From contig CAIMWE010000012.1 of assembly GCA_903845115.1 (NCBI GenBank), forward strand, positions 1 to 51,928: a stretch of 51,928 bases of DNA, read 5' to 3'. Source of the DNA: an uncultured Acidobacteriota bacterium (GTDB lineage Bacteria > Acidobacteriota > Thermoanaerobaculia > UBA5066). This document shows, piece by piece, positions 42,464-51,275 of the stretch. The notes beneath the pieces were generated by a model. It had not been told where the DNA came from and ran no database searches. It worked only from the letters and a program-made list of their open reading frames with translations. Numbering within the stretch: position 1 is the first letter of the stretch; every line of letters begins with the position of its first letter. The translations under genes and the position numbers were made by a program.

Positions 42464-44857
42464 GTGACCACTCATCCCGAACTCGACTGGCCCGGCGTGC
42501 TCGCGCTCGCCGGGCGTTTTTGTTCCACGGAGAGGGGCCTGGCCCGCCTCCTGGAGACCGGCCCGTCGGCCGACCGCCGGGAGGTCGAGCGCCGGGCCGA
42601 GCTGACCCGGGACCTCGCCGCGCGCGCGGGCCTCGCCCCGCCGGTGACGCTGGGCGGTCTCGACGAGGGAGCGGCCCTCCTGCCGAAGCTCGGTGCCGTC
42701 GGCCTCGCCCTGCGGGCGGAGGATCTTCTCGACCTGTTCGCCCTCCTCGAGCGATCCGAGGGGGCCCGCCGTGCGGTTCCGGTGGAAGGGGTCGCTCTTC
42801 CCGAGCTGGGCCGGCTCCTCGCCCCCCTCGTCGACTTCGAGGACCTTCTCGGTGAACGGACGGTGACGTTCGAGCCGGATGGCCGCATCAAGGACACGGC
42901 CTCGACGCGGCTGGCGGGAATCCGCGGGGCGATCGTCCGCCTCCGCCGCGAGATCGTCCGCCGGCTGGAGGAGCTGGCCCGGAGCCGCCCGGAGGTTCTC
43001 GAAGGGGGATACGTCACGGAGAAGAGCGGGCGGTACTGCCTGCCGGTCCGGTCGGACCGGAGGGACGGCGTCGCGGGGATCGTCCACGAACGCTCGGGCT
43101 CGGGGCAGACGCTTTTCGTCGAGCCGTTCCCGGTCGTCGAGTCGAACAACGGCCTCGCGGAGGCGATCGACGAGGAGCGGGAGGAGGTCCACCGCATCCT
43201 GGTCGCGGTCACCGCCCGCTTCTCGGCCAGGAAGCCCGATCTGGGGGAGATGGTCCGGATCCTCTCCGAGCTCGACGCGGCCCAGGCGCGGTCGGAGTTC
43301 TCCCGCCGGGTCGACGGCGTCTTCCCGACGTTCTCCGACCGGTTCGTCCTGCTGGGGGCGCGCCACCCGCTCCTCGACCGCCGTCTGGCGCAGCTCCGGG
43401 AAGAGGTCTTCGGCGAGCGGCCCGAGGAACGCGGCGGCGACGCGGTGCCGATCGACCTCGTCCTGCCGGAAGGGAGGCGCCTGTTTCTCCTCTCCGGCCC
43501 GAACGCCGGGGGCAAGAGCGTGGCGATGAAGACCGCGGGGCTGTTCGCGCTGATGGCCCAGAGCGGGTTCGCGCTACCCGCCCTGCCTGGGACCACCCTT
43601 CCGGTCTTCGACCAGGTCCTCGTCATCGCCGGGGACGCCCAGGATCTGCTGGGCGACCTGTCGTCGTTCGCGGCCTCCATGGCGCGGACGGCGCGGGCCC
43701 TGGCGCTCTCGACGCCCCGGAGCCTCCTGCTGCTCGACGAGCTGGGGAGCGGGACCGATCCCGACGAGGGAGGAGCCCTCGCGATCTCGGTGCTCGAGGA
43801 AGACCTCGCGCGCGGCGGCTTCACCGTGGCGACGACGCACCTCTCGGCGGTCAAGGAGTGGGCTCACCTCCGGCCGGAGGTCCTGGCGGCCGCGATGGAA
43901 TTCGACGAGGAGGCGGGCCGGCCCACCTTCCGGGTGAAGCCGGGGGCGGTCGGCCGGTCGAGAGCGCTCTCCGTCGCGGCGAAGGCAGGCGTCCCCGAGA
44001 AAGTCCTCTCGCGGGCGAGGGAGCGTCTTGGCACGGGCTGGGCCGCCGCCGACGCGGCCCTGGAGCGCCTCGAGCGGGAGGTCCGCGAGGCGCGCGCCGA
44101 GCGGGCGCGGGCCGAGGAGGCCGTCCGGGAGGCCGAGCGTCTCCGCGAGCTGGCCGAGGCGGACAGGCGGCGCCTGGACGCGGAGCGAGCGCAGGTACGG
44201 GAAAAGGCGAAGGTGGCGGTGGACCGGGCGATCGAGGCCCTGCGCGAGCGGACCCGGCGCGAGCTGGAGCGGATCCGCGACGAGGTCCGGTCGGGCCGGG
44301 CCCTCTCCCGCGGAGCGCTCACGACGATCCTCAGCGCGGCCCGCGAGGAGACCGCCTTCCTCACGGACGACGAGCCGCGGCCCGCGGGGAACGTGTCGGT
44401 CGGCGACCAGGTCCGGGTCCACCCGTTCCGGACCGTCGGCCGGGTCACCTCGATCGACCGGGGGCGGGGCGAGGCAGAGGTGGAGGCTTCGGGCAAGAAG
44501 ATGAAGGTCGCCGTGAAGGACCTCGTCGCGGTGGCCAGCCCGGCGCCCGCCCCCCGGCGGCCGGGAACCTCCGAAGCCCGGCCCACGGCCCCGCCCCCGA
44601 CCTCGGCGGCCGCCCAGGCGGAGCTCGTCCTCGTCGGCCTGCGGGTCGACGCGGCCCTCCCGGAGGTCGAGCGGGCGCTCAACGATGCCCTCATGAGCGG
44701 GCGCGGCGCGGTCAGGATCGTCCACGGGCACGGGACCGGGCGTCTCGCCGCGGCGGTCCGGGAATTCCTGTCGGAACATCCCGGGGTCGCGTCGCACCGC
44801 CCCGGGGACGAGAACGAAGGCGGCGGGGCGGTGACGATCGCCCTGCTGGACGTCTGA
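42464..44857 (+). CDS. mutS2: Endonuclease MutS2
   Basis: A 797-residue MutS2 protein. Core and lever domains with YVTEKSGRYCLPVRSDRR precede the ATPase: Walker A GPNAGGKSVAMKT (about 345), Walker B LLLLDELGSGTDPDEG and the following TTHL. A coiled coil (about 520-640) with many Arg/Glu/Ala residues leads to a KOW-like SVGDQVRVHPF region and a C-terminal Smr nuclease domain (LVLVGLRVDAALPEVE, IVHGHGTGRLAAAV). MutS2 acts on branched DNA and on collided ribosomes. It lies between rpsU and dnaG, which is unusual for the macromolecular-synthesis operon. A terminator-like hairpin sits inside its first 60 bases. Confidence 0.95.
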   Translation: MTTHPELDWPGVLALAGRFCSTERGLARLLETGPSADRREVERRAELTRDLAARAGLAPPVTLGGLDEGAALLPKLGAVGLALRAEDLLDLFALLERSEGARRAVPVEGVALPELGRLLAPLVDFEDLLGERTVTFEPDGRIKDTASTRLAGIRGAIVRLRREIVRRLEELARSRPEVLEGGYVTEKSGRYCLPVRSDRRDGVAGIVHERSGSGQTLFVEPFPVVESNNGLAEAIDEEREEVHRILVAVTARFSARKPDLGEMVRILSELDAAQARSEFSRRVDGVFPTFSDRFVLLGARHPLLDRRLAQLREEVFGERPEERGGDAVPIDLVLPEGRRLFLLSGPNAGGKSVAMKTAGLFALMAQSGFALPALPGTTLPVFDQVLVIAGDAQDLLGDLSSFAASMARTARALALSTPRSLLLLDELGSGTDPDEGGALAISVLEEDLARGGFTVATTHLSAVKEWAHLRPEVLAAAMEFDEEAGRPTFRVKPGAVGRSRALSVAAKAGVPEKVLSRARERLGTGWAAADAALERLEREVREARAERARAEEAVREAERLRELAEADRRRLDAERAQVREKAKVAVDRAIEALRERTRRELERIRDEVRSGRALSRGALTTILSAAREETAFLTDDEPRPAGNVSVGDQVRVHPFRTVGRVTSIDRGRGEAEVEASGKKMKVAVKDLVAVASPAPAPRRPGTSEARPTAPPPTSAAAQAELVLVGLRVDAALPEVERALNDALMSGRGAVRIVHGHGTGRLAAAVREFLSEHPGVASHRPGDENEGGGAVTIALLDV
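42491..42522 (+). terminator. Terminator-like hairpin after rpsU, inside mutS2 5' end
   Basis: CCCGGCG at 42491-42497 pairs with CGCCGGG at 42508-42514, followed by CG and TTTTT. It could reduce read-through from rpsU into mutS2-dnaG-rpoD, like terminator T1 of the E. coli operon. Confidence 0.5.
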
Positions 44858-44864
44858 AACGGCC

Positions 44865-46661
44865 GTGGAGCAGTACGAGATCACCGACGACGTCAAGCGG
44901 GACGTCCTCGCCGCGACCGACCTCGTCCAGCTGATCGGAGCCGTCACCGGGCTGAAGAAAGCCGGGAACTCCTGGAAGGGACTCTGCCCCTTTCACACCG
45001 AGAAGACCCCCTCCTTCCACGTTCACGCCGAGAGGGGCTACTACTACTGCTTCGGGTGCGGGGCGAAGGGCGACGCGATCACCTTCGTCCGTGAGACGGA
45101 GCGGATGGAGTTCCCGGAAGCCGTCGCGTACCTCGCCAGGAGGGCCGGGATCGCCCTGCCGGTCCGGCGGACAGGATCGCGGGTCGACCGGGCCAAGGAG
45201 ACCCGGAGCGCCGAGGCGCTCGCGGCGGCGGCGAAGCTCTTCTCCCGGCAACTGACGCACCATCCCGGCGTCGTGGCGCTCCTGGCGAAACGGGGGATCG
45301 GGCCCGAGGAGGCCGGACGGCTCGGGTTCGGCGCGGCGCTCGATTCGTGGGACGGACTGAAGAACGCGCTCTCCCCGTCGATTCCGGAGGACGTGCTGTC
45401 CGAGGCCGGCCTCCTCAGCCGCAGCGACGAGAGCGGACGCGTCTTCGACCGCTTCCGGAACCGGTTGACGATCGAGATCCGGGATCCTCGTGGCGAGATC
45501 CTGGGCTTCGGTGCCCGGGCGCTCGGAGACGACACTCCCAAATACCTGAACAGCCCCGAGACCCCGCGCTTCTCGAAGGGAAAGCTGCTGTACGGGCTCG
45601 ACCGCGCCCGCGAGGCGATCCGGAAGACGAACTCGGTGATCCTCGTCGAGGGGTATTTCGACCAGGTGGCCTGTGAGCGCGCCGGGCGCCCGAACGCGGT
45701 CGCCTCGATGGGGACGGCGCTGACTCCGGCCCAGGCCGACCTCCTCGGCCGGCAGGCGGCCACCGTCGTCGTGGGTTACGACGGCGACGCCCCGGGCCAG
45801 GCGGCGGTCCTCAAGGCTTCCGCGCTGCTCACGGCGAGGGGCGTCTCGACCCGGATCCTGGAGCTGCCCAGGGAGCACGACCCGGACTCCTTCCTCCGGG
45901 AAATGGGGGCGGACGCCCTCCGGGAGGCGATCGATACGGCGCGCCCCCTCGTCGAGGCGCTCGGGGCGAGGGTTCCTCCGCCGGGCGGGAATCCGGAGGT
46001 CCGGGCGGAGCGCATCCGGGAGGCCGCCGAAATCCTCGGGGGGGCCCCGGACAAGATCCTCCGGTTCGAGCTCCTGTCGGCCTTCTCGCGGCTGGCATCG
46101 GTCCCGCTGGGGAACCTCCACGGCTCGTCCCCCCAACCAAACCGCGAGCCGAAACGGAGAGAGGGTGGCGAGGAAAGGACAACCGGGACCGAGAGGTTGC
46201 CGGAGACGGAAGAAAAGGTCCTGGCGATCGTGATGGCCGAATGGCCGGAAAGCGCGAAACTTTGTGGCAAGATCCCGACAGGCCTTTTCACGCACACGGT
46301 GACTCGGTCGGTCTTCGACTACCTCGGAAAGGTGTCGGTCGACACGGGACCCCTTGATTTTTTGGAACTTGCATCCCATCTTGAGGGCGCCGCGGAGCGC
46401 TGGATCCTCGGTCTTCCTGGCCGGGAAGGCTTATCCCTGGAAAGACGGGGTCTCGAGAGGATAGATAAATCATTGCAGCGGCTAATGTTAAGGCTACTGG
46501 AAGAGAACAAACAGCTTCTCACGACGGAGATCCAGGCCGCGGAAGTGGCTGGAAACAGGGAACTTATAGGCGAACTCTCGGAGCGGAAGAACCTCCTCGT
46601 GAAGCAGGTCGATCGGCTCTGGAAGGAATGGCGGCGCCCCCCCGAGGGCGGACGGGAGTGA
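44865..46661 (+). CDS. dnaG: DNA primase DnaG
   Basis: A 598-residue primase. The N-terminal CHC2 zinc finger has [14 protein letters not shown] and [13 protein letters not shown]. The catalytic TOPRIM region contains [17 protein letters not shown] and [16 protein letters not shown] with the metal-binding acidic residues. The C-terminal helicase-binding domain (about 440-598) is less conserved and its DNA is noticeably lower in GC (about 46340-46520). GTG start 7 bases after mutS2, no strong ribosome site, so translation may be coupled. It makes the RNA primers for replication and is the third gene of the rpsU operon. Confidence 0.95.
   Translation: MEQYEITDDVKRDVLAATDLVQLIGAVTGLKKAGNSWKGLCPFHTEKTPSFHVHAERGYYYCFGCGAKGDAITFVRETERMEFPEAVAYLARRAGIALPVRRTGSRVDRAKETRSAEALAAAAKLFSRQLTHHPGVVALLAKRGIGPEEAGRLGFGAALDSWDGLKNALSPSIPEDVLSEAGLLSRSDESGRVFDRFRNRLTIEIRDPRGEILGFGARALGDDTPKYLNSPETPRFSKGKLLYGLDRAREAIRKTNSVILVEGYFDQVACERAGRPNAVASMGTALTPAQADLLGRQAATVVVGYDGDAPGQAAVLKASALLTARGVSTRILELPREHDPDSFLREMGADALREAIDTARPLVEALGARVPPPGGNPEVRAERIREAAEILGGAPDKILRFELLSAFSRLASVPLGNLHGSSPQPNREPKRREGGEERTTGTERLPETEEKVLAIVMAEWPESAKLCGKIPTGLFTHTVTRSVFDYLGKVSVDTGPLDFLELASHLEGAAERWILGLPGREGLSLERRGLERIDKSLQRLMLRLLEENKQLLTTEIQAAEVAGNRELIGELSERKNLLVKQVDRLWKEWRRPPEGGRE
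46353..46382 (+). promoter_or_regulatory. Heat-shock-like promoter inside dnaG, upstream of rpoD
   Basis: CTTGAT at 46353-46358 preceded by CC, a 16-base spacer, and CCCATCTT at 46375-46382. It resembles the RpoH consensus (CTTGAA ... CCCCATNT). It lies in an AT-richer patch 284 bases ahead of rpoD. E. coli rpoD also has a heat-shock promoter inside dnaG. Confidence 0.4.
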
Positions 46662-46665
46662 TTGG

Positions 46666-48405
46666 GTGGCGAGCGTAGAAGAACGGGTACCGGAAGTCAG
46701 GACTCTCATTGCCCTCGGAAAAGAGAGGGGCTATCTCCTCTACGACGAGATCTACCAGAGCCTGCCGGAGGAGATCGCGAATGCCCCCGACGACCTGGAC
46801 GAGATCTACGTCCGTTTCGGGGACTTCGGGATCGAGGTCGTGGACGTCCCCGAGAAGGCGTCCCAGAAGAAGGCGATCGTGACGAGCGGCTCGGCCGCCG
46901 AACCGGCGGCTCCGGACGTCGGGGCCGTCGAGAAGACCAACGACCCCGTCCGGATGTACCTGCGCGAGATGGGGACGGTGAAGCTGCTCGACCGGGACGG
47001 GGAAGTCGAGATCGCCCGGCGAATCGAGCGGGGCGAGGCGAGGATCTACCAGGCCCTCTCGACCAACCGGATCGTCCTGGCCGAGATCCTGAAGATCGTC
47101 GAGGCCGCCAAGAAGGACAAGAACGTCGCGCGCGGGTTCCTGGAGTTCGTGGCGGTGGCCCTGGAGGATTCCGAGGAGGTCGACCCGCGCACGGCGAAGC
47201 GGATCGAGGACATCCTCGGGCACTTCAAGAAGATCGCGAAGCTCGACGGCGAGCTGAGGAAGCTGGCCGAGAAGAAGAAGGCGGCCCGCGTCAAGAAGAC
47301 GACGGCCAAGAAGACCCTGAAGTCCACCGCCCGCCCGGGCGGCAAGGCGTTGGCCGCGGTCGACCCGGCGATCGACAAGCGGATCTCGGAGATCGCGCGG
47401 CTGATCCACTCCATCGACTTCACCCCCGCGACGCTCCTCCGGATGGTGCGGCTCCTGAAGGACATCGACCGGCAGTTCGCGATGCCGGAGGCGACGATCC
47501 GCCAGGACCTGACGAACCTGAAGAAGGAGAAGAACGAGGTCCGGAAGGACTTCTACAAGCGGCGCGTCTCGAAGTACCGCCAGACGCTCAAGGAGCACGA
47601 GGAGAAGTTCGGCGTCTCGCACGAGGACATCAGGAAGACCCTCCGGCAGATCCGCGAGGGGGAGGACGAGGCGGACCAGGCGAAGCAGGAGCTGATCGTC
47701 GCCAACCTCCGTCTCGTCGTCTCGATCGCCAAGAAGTACACGAACCGCGGCCTCCAGTTCCTCGACCTGATCCAGGAGGGGAACATCGGCTTGATGAAGG
47801 CCGTCGAGAAGTTCGAGTACCGCCGCGGCTACAAGTTCTCGACCTATGCGACCTGGTGGATCCGGCAGGCGATCACGCGCGCCATCGCCGACCAGGCCCG
47901 GACGATCCGGATCCCCGTCCACATGATCGAGACGATCAACAAGCTGACCCGCACGCAGCGCTCGCTCGTGCAGGAGCTCGGACGCGAGCCCACCGCCGAG
48001 GAGATCGCGCGCCGGATGGACATGCCTGCCTCGAAGGTCCGCAAGATCATGAAGATCGCGCAGGAGCCGATCTCCCTCGAGACCCCGATCGGGGAGGAGG
48101 AGGACAGCCACCTGGGAGACTTCATCGAGGACCGCCAGGTGATCTCGCCGATCGACGCGGTCATCGTCGCGAACCTCAAGGAGCAGGCGAGGAAGACCCT
48201 GAAGACCCTGACGCCGCGCGAGGAGCAGGTCCTCCGGATGCGGTTCGGGGTGGGCGACGGCTCCGAGCACACCCTCGAGGAGGTCGGCAAGAGCTTCAAC
48301 GTCACGCGGGAACGGATCCGCCAGATCGAGTCGAAAGCGCTCCGGAAGCTGCGGCATCCGTCCCGGGCGAAGAAGCTCCGGCCCTTCGTCGACGTCAGCG
48401 TCTGA
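46666..48405 (+). CDS. rpoD: Primary sigma factor RpoD (sigma70)
   Basis: A 579-residue sigma factor. Region 1.1 is at the N terminus, region 1.2 contains [17 protein letters not shown], and a Lys/Ala-rich non-conserved insertion lies near 200-235. Region 2 is clear ([48 protein letters not shown]), region 3 has [18 protein letters not shown] and region 4 ends with the helix-turn-helix [20 protein letters not shown]. It directs RNA polymerase to housekeeping promoters. GTG start at 46666, four bases after dnaG. The last gene of the rpsU operon; the trp-like TANNNT -10 boxes seen nearby fit a sigma70 of this kind. Confidence 0.97.
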   Translation: MASVEERVPEVRTLIALGKERGYLLYDEIYQSLPEEIANAPDDLDEIYVRFGDFGIEVVDVPEKASQKKAIVTSGSAAEPAAPDVGAVEKTNDPVRMYLREMGTVKLLDRDGEVEIARRIERGEARIYQALSTNRIVLAEILKIVEAAKKDKNVARGFLEFVAVALEDSEEVDPRTAKRIEDILGHFKKIAKLDGELRKLAEKKKAARVKKTTAKKTLKSTARPGGKALAAVDPAIDKRISEIARLIHSIDFTPATLLRMVRLLKDIDRQFAMPEATIRQDLTNLKKEKNEVRKDFYKRRVSKYRQTLKEHEEKFGVSHEDIRKTLRQIREGEDEADQAKQELIVANLRLVVSIAKKYTNRGLQFLDLIQEGNIGLMKAVEKFEYRRGYKFSTYATWWIRQAITRAIADQARTIRIPVHMIETINKLTRTQRSLVQELGREPTAEEIARRMDMPASKVRKIMKIAQEPISLETPIGEEEDSHLGDFIEDRQVISPIDAVIVANLKEQARKTLKTLTPREEQVLRMRFGVGDGSEHTLEEVGKSFNVTRERIRQIESKALRKLRHPSRAKKLRPFVDVSV

Positions 48406-48444
48406 CCCCCCGGGCCAGGCGTGGTACGCTAGTGGTAGCCGTTC

Positions 48445-48517
48445 GGGTCCGTAGCTCAGCGGTTAGAGCCACCGGCTCATAACCGGCGGGTCCCTGGTTC
48501 GAATCCGGGCGGACCCA
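48445..48517 (+). tRNA. tRNA with CAU anticodon (Met or Ile2)
   Basis: A 73-nt cloverleaf: acceptor GGGTCCG with CGGACCC and discriminator A, D arm GCTC/GAGC, anticodon loop CTCATAA (CAT), T arm CCTGG-TTCGAAT-CCGGG. CCA is not encoded. The first pair of the anticodon stem is A-C, a mismatch worth checking. CAT can be elongator Met or, if the C is lysidinylated, Ile2; initiator features are absent. Confidence 0.9.
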
Positions 48518-48566
48518 CCGGAAGAAGAGGTCAGATTCCGAGTGCCACGAGGTTCCCAGCTCCCGA

Positions 48567-48585
48567 GGCGACTTTTCGAGTCGCC
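48567..48585 (+). terminator. Stem-loop after tRNA
   Basis: GGCGACT, loop TTTCG, AGTCGCC. A short T-containing tail (TCTATCTTTC) follows 6 bases later. It may end the tRNA transcript or be part of the tRNA processing region. Confidence 0.45.
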
Positions 48586-48606
48586 GGGGGTCTATCTTTC
48601 CATCGA

Positions 48607-48637
48607 ACGGGCGCCGGTCGGCGCCCGTTTCGTTTTT
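48607..48637 (+). terminator. Strong rho-independent terminator
   Basis: ACGGGCGCC, loop GGTC, GGCGCCCGT, then TTCGTTTTT. A 9-bp perfect stem, the clearest terminator in the window, ending the rpoD/tRNA region just before the zinc-ribbon gene. Confidence 0.85.
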
Positions 48638-48648
48638 CAGGAGGCGAC

Positions 48649-49392
48649 TTGGCCGATACCGCGCCCACACCCCTAGACCGGCTCTACCAACTCCAGGAAA
48701 TCCTCATCGAGATCCGGACCAAGAGCGAGAAACGGGCGAAGACCCCGGATCACCTCGTTCACGTCGAGGCGGCGTTCCAGGATGCCCTCCAGCGGCGGAC
48801 CGAGGGGGCGGCGCGGCTCGACAGCGCGGAGGAGCGCCGGAAGGTCCTGGCTGACGAGATCGCCGAACTGGGCGAGAGCCTGAAGAAGTTCCAGTCGCAG
48901 CAGAAAGCCGTCAAGACGAACAAGGAGTACGGCGCGCTCCTCAACGAGATCGACACCGCCAAGAAGGAGATCCGGACGAGGGAGGACGAGATCCTCTCGC
49001 TGGAGGAGGCCGTCGCCGAGGCCGCCAAGGAGAGCGAGTCCCACGACGAGTCGTTCCCCGTCGAGGCGGCCGGCTACGAGGAGCAGATGACGGAGTGGCG
49101 GGCCGAGCAGGCCGCCCTGACCGAGCAGATCGACGCGGGCGAGAAGAAGGCGGCCGACCTCCGCAAGCACGTCGACCGCAAGCTCCTCTCGGTCTTCGAC
49201 CGGATCGCGAAGAGCCGGGCCGGGGTGGCCGTGGCCCGGGTGGCGATGGTCGGGAACCAGACCGCCGCGTGCTCGGCGTGCAACGTCCGGCTCCGCCCGC
49301 AGCTCCTCTCGGACCTCCGGCTCTCCAAGGAGACGATCCACTGCGAGAGCTGCAAGCGGATCCTCTACTGGGACGCCCGGCTGGAAATTTGA
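48649..49392 (+). CDS. C4-type zinc ribbon coiled-coil protein (CT398-like)
   Basis: A 247-residue protein with a TTG start and an AGGAGG site 4 bases upstream. Residues 10-180 form a long antiparallel coiled coil (ARLDSAEERRKVLADEIAEL; KEIRTREDEILSLEEAVAEA). The C-terminal zinc ribbon has CSACNVRLRPQ and CESCKRILYW. Relatives in the zf-RING_7/DUF164 family are widespread and have been linked to flagella or type III export proteins in some bacteria, but the role in general is unknown. It shares a stop-start overlap (TTGA) with the RNase H-like gene. Confidence 0.9.
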   Translation: MADTAPTPLDRLYQLQEILIEIRTKSEKRAKTPDHLVHVEAAFQDALQRRTEGAARLDSAEERRKVLADEIAELGESLKKFQSQQKAVKTNKEYGALLNEIDTAKKEIRTREDEILSLEEAVAEAAKESESHDESFPVEAAGYEEQMTEWRAEQAALTEQIDAGEKKAADLRKHVDRKLLSVFDRIAKSRAGVAVARVAMVGNQTAACSACNVRLRPQLLSDLRLSKETIHCESCKRILYWDARLEI

Positions 49393-49808
49393 CGCAGGCC
49401 GACCGCCCCGCTCCGCTCGTCCTCTACTTCGACGGGGCGTCCCGCGGGAACCCGGGACCGGCCTCGTTCGGAGTCTTCTCGCCCTCGGGGATCAGGATCT
49501 CCCGGGCGATCGGCTCCACCACGAACAACGTGGCGGAGTGGCGGGGGTTCCTGGCGGCCCTGGAGGCCGCCGTCGCCAGCGGCGCCGCCCGGGTCGAGAT
49601 CCGGGCCGACAGCCAGCTGGTGGTCCGGCAGTTTCTCGGGGAGTACAAGATGAAGGCCGAGCACCTCCGGCCGTTCCTGGAGGAAGCCCGCCGGCAGGCC
49701 GCCCGGATCGCCAGCCTCCGCGTCGTCCACGTCCGCCGCGAGGAGAACCGGGAGGCGGACGCCCTCGCCAACGCCGCGCTGGACCGCGCGAAGGCGGGCG
49801 CGTCGTGA
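49389..49808 (+). CDS. RNase HI family protein
   Basis: A 139-residue RNase H-fold protein with a TTG start overlapping the previous stop. Catalytic acidic residues are visible in YFDGASRGNPGPASFG (Asp), NNVAEWRGFLAAL (Glu) and IRADSQLVVRQ (Asp); a fourth lies in NREADALANAAL. It would cut the RNA strand of RNA-DNA hybrids. The short length lacks the basic handle of E. coli RNase HI, as in archaeal/Bacillus YpdQ-like members. It is followed by a GTGA overlap with the YggS gene. Confidence 0.9.
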   Translation: MTQADRPAPLVLYFDGASRGNPGPASFGVFSPSGIRISRAIGSTTNNVAEWRGFLAALEAAVASGAARVEIRADSQLVVRQFLGEYKMKAEHLRPFLEEARRQAARIASLRVVHVRREENREADALANAALDRAKAGAS

Positions 49809-50464
49809 CGCGGGATGAGGAGATCGCCGCGAGGGTCGCGGAGGTCCGGGGGCGGATCGCGGCGGCGGCCCGGCGGGCCGGGCGCGACCCGGAGTCGGTG
49901 ACCCTGGTCGCCGTCACGAAAACGAGGCCGGCGGAGGACCTGCTCGCGGCGTGGCGGGCCGGCGTGACTCACTTCGGCGAGAACCGCGTCCAGGAGGCCG
50001 AGTCGAAGTTCCCGTCCGTGCCGCCCGGGGGCGTCCGGCACCTCATCGGGCCGGTGCAGTCCAACAAGGCCGCGAGGGCCGCCCGGATCGCCGACGTGGT
50101 CCAGACCGTCGACTCGCCCGACCTGGCTCGCCGCCTCGACCGTGCGGCGGAGGGAAAGCGCCTCGCGGTCTTTCTCGAGGTCCTTCTCGGGGACGAGTCG
50201 ACCAAGGCGGGGGTGACCCCGGCCGACCTGCCCCGCCTCGTCGAGGCGGTCCGGGGCTTTCCCTCCCTCGACCTTCGCGGCCTGATGGCGATTCCCCCGC
50301 CGGGCGACACGAGGCCGTACTTCCAGACTTTGAGACAGCTGGCCGAGGTGGAATCTCTGCAGGAACTTTCGATGGGGATGAGCGACGACTTCGAGGTGGC
50401 GATCGAGGAAGGAGCGACGACGGTGAGGATCGGAAGCGCCCTGTTCGGGGCCAGGCCCGCCTGA
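49805..50464 (+). CDS. PLP homeostasis protein (YggS family)
   Basis: A 219-residue single-domain PLP-binding protein. The PLP lysine lies in LVAVTKTRPAEDL; FGENRVQEAESKF, HLIGPVQSNKAARAA, VDSPDLARRLDRAA, LRGLMAIPPPGD and MGMSDDFEVAIEEGATTVRIGSALFG (given in parts) follow the family pattern. The protein has the fold of an alanine racemase N-domain but is a PLP carrier rather than an enzyme. GTG start overlaps the RNase H gene; the three genes 48649-50464 form one operon. Confidence 0.93.
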   Translation: MTRDEEIAARVAEVRGRIAAAARRAGRDPESVTLVAVTKTRPAEDLLAAWRAGVTHFGENRVQEAESKFPSVPPGGVRHLIGPVQSNKAARAARIADVVQTVDSPDLARRLDRAAEGKRLAVFLEVLLGDESTKAGVTPADLPRLVEAVRGFPSLDLRGLMAIPPPGDTRPYFQTLRQLAEVESLQELSMGMSDDFEVAIEEGATTVRIGSALFGARPA

Positions 50465-50497
50465 GCGAAGAGCGCTGCCGCCGAGACGGGCCGATGC

Positions 50498-50503
50498 TAG
50501 GCT
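50498..50503 (+). promoter_or_regulatory. -10 box for leaderless rhomboid-like mRNA
   Basis: TAGGCT lies seven bases before the ATG at 50511. Confidence 0.4.
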
Positions 50504-50510
50504 GGGGCCG

Positions 50511-51233
50511 ATGAGCGGAAGAAGCCCGTTCTCTAGAATCCGTTTCGCCGGGCCGGCGGGCTGGCGGTTCCTGCCCCCGGTCACGCGGGCCACGCTGGCC
50601 CTCTCCGTGGCCGGCTACCTGATGGCTCTCCTGGCTCCGGCGGCGGCCCGCTTCCTCGTGGCGGATCCCTTCTCGATCGTCCGCCGGCTGGAGATCTGGA
50701 GGCTCCTCACCTACCCGCTCGTCCTCCAGGGAATCTGGAATCTCCTGTTCGGCCTGCTCCTCTTCTGGGCCCTGGGATCGGAGCTCGAGCCGTCGTGGGG
50801 GTCGCGCCGGTACGCGCTCTTCCTCGTCGCGGCGACCGTCTGCGCGGCCGGCCTCGGGGTCGTCGCGTCCCTCCTCCTCCCGGCGGGGCTCGACCTGCCC
50901 GGCTACGGGATCTCCGGCCTCCTCACCGCCACGATCGCCGCCTGGGCGCTCGTCGGTCCCCGCCTCCCCGTCTCGTTCTTCGGCGTCCTCCCGATGACGC
51001 GCGGCGGATTCGCGCTCCTCTCGCTCGTCATCGTCGTCTTCGGCGAGCTGGAGGCGAGCCGCTCCCTGGTCCGCCTTCTCTTTCTCCTGGGGGGCCTTCC
51101 GGTCTCCTGGCTCTGGACGCGGGGCCGCGGGATCTGGCCCGGTCCGTCCGGGCGCGGGGGCCGGCGATTCGGGTTCGGGGCACGCCGGCGGTTTCGCGTC
51201 GTCCAGCCGGAGAAGCCGGGCCGGTTCCACTGA
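50511..51233 (+). CDS. Rhomboid-like protein, catalytic His and HxxxN missing
   Basis: A 240-residue polytopic protein with rhomboid/derlin topology. LEIWRLLTYPLVLQG, WNLLFGLLLFWALGSELE and GISGLLTATIAAW match the L1 loop, TM2 and TM4 of rhomboids. The GxSG serine is present (GISG), but HxxxN in TM2 reads NLLFG, and the TM6 histidine position reads LLFLLGGL. It therefore probably lacks protease activity and may be a pseudo-rhomboid that binds transmembrane clients. The C-terminal 35 residues are Arg/Gly-rich and cytosolic. Tandem to the DivIVA-like gene, it may share envelope functions with it. Confidence 0.8.
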   Translation: MSGRSPFSRIRFAGPAGWRFLPPVTRATLALSVAGYLMALLAPAAARFLVADPFSIVRRLEIWRLLTYPLVLQGIWNLLFGLLLFWALGSELEPSWGSRRYALFLVAATVCAAGLGVVASLLLPAGLDLPGYGISGLLTATIAAWALVGPRLPVSFFGVLPMTRGGFALLSLVIVVFGELEASRSLVRLLFLLGGLPVSWLWTRGRGIWPGPSGRGGRRFGFGARRRFRVVQPEKPGRFH

Positions 51234-51263
51234 CTCGGGGGCGGCCGCCGTGACCCGCATTGC

Positions 51264-51269
51264 TAGAAT
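51264..51269 (+). promoter_or_regulatory. -10 box for leaderless DivIVA-like mRNA
   Basis: TAGAAT lies six bases before the GTG at 51276, with no ribosome site. Confidence 0.45.
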
Positions 51270-51275
51270 CCTGGC

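Noticed and set aside
44712-46379. Long minus-strand frame opposite dnaG
   Set aside because: Composition is that of antisense high-GC DNA; no family match.
48649-49392. Possible 3' extension of the zinc-ribbon gene into RNase H
   Set aside because: Separate stop and TTG start overlap cleanly; RNase H motifs begin only after it.
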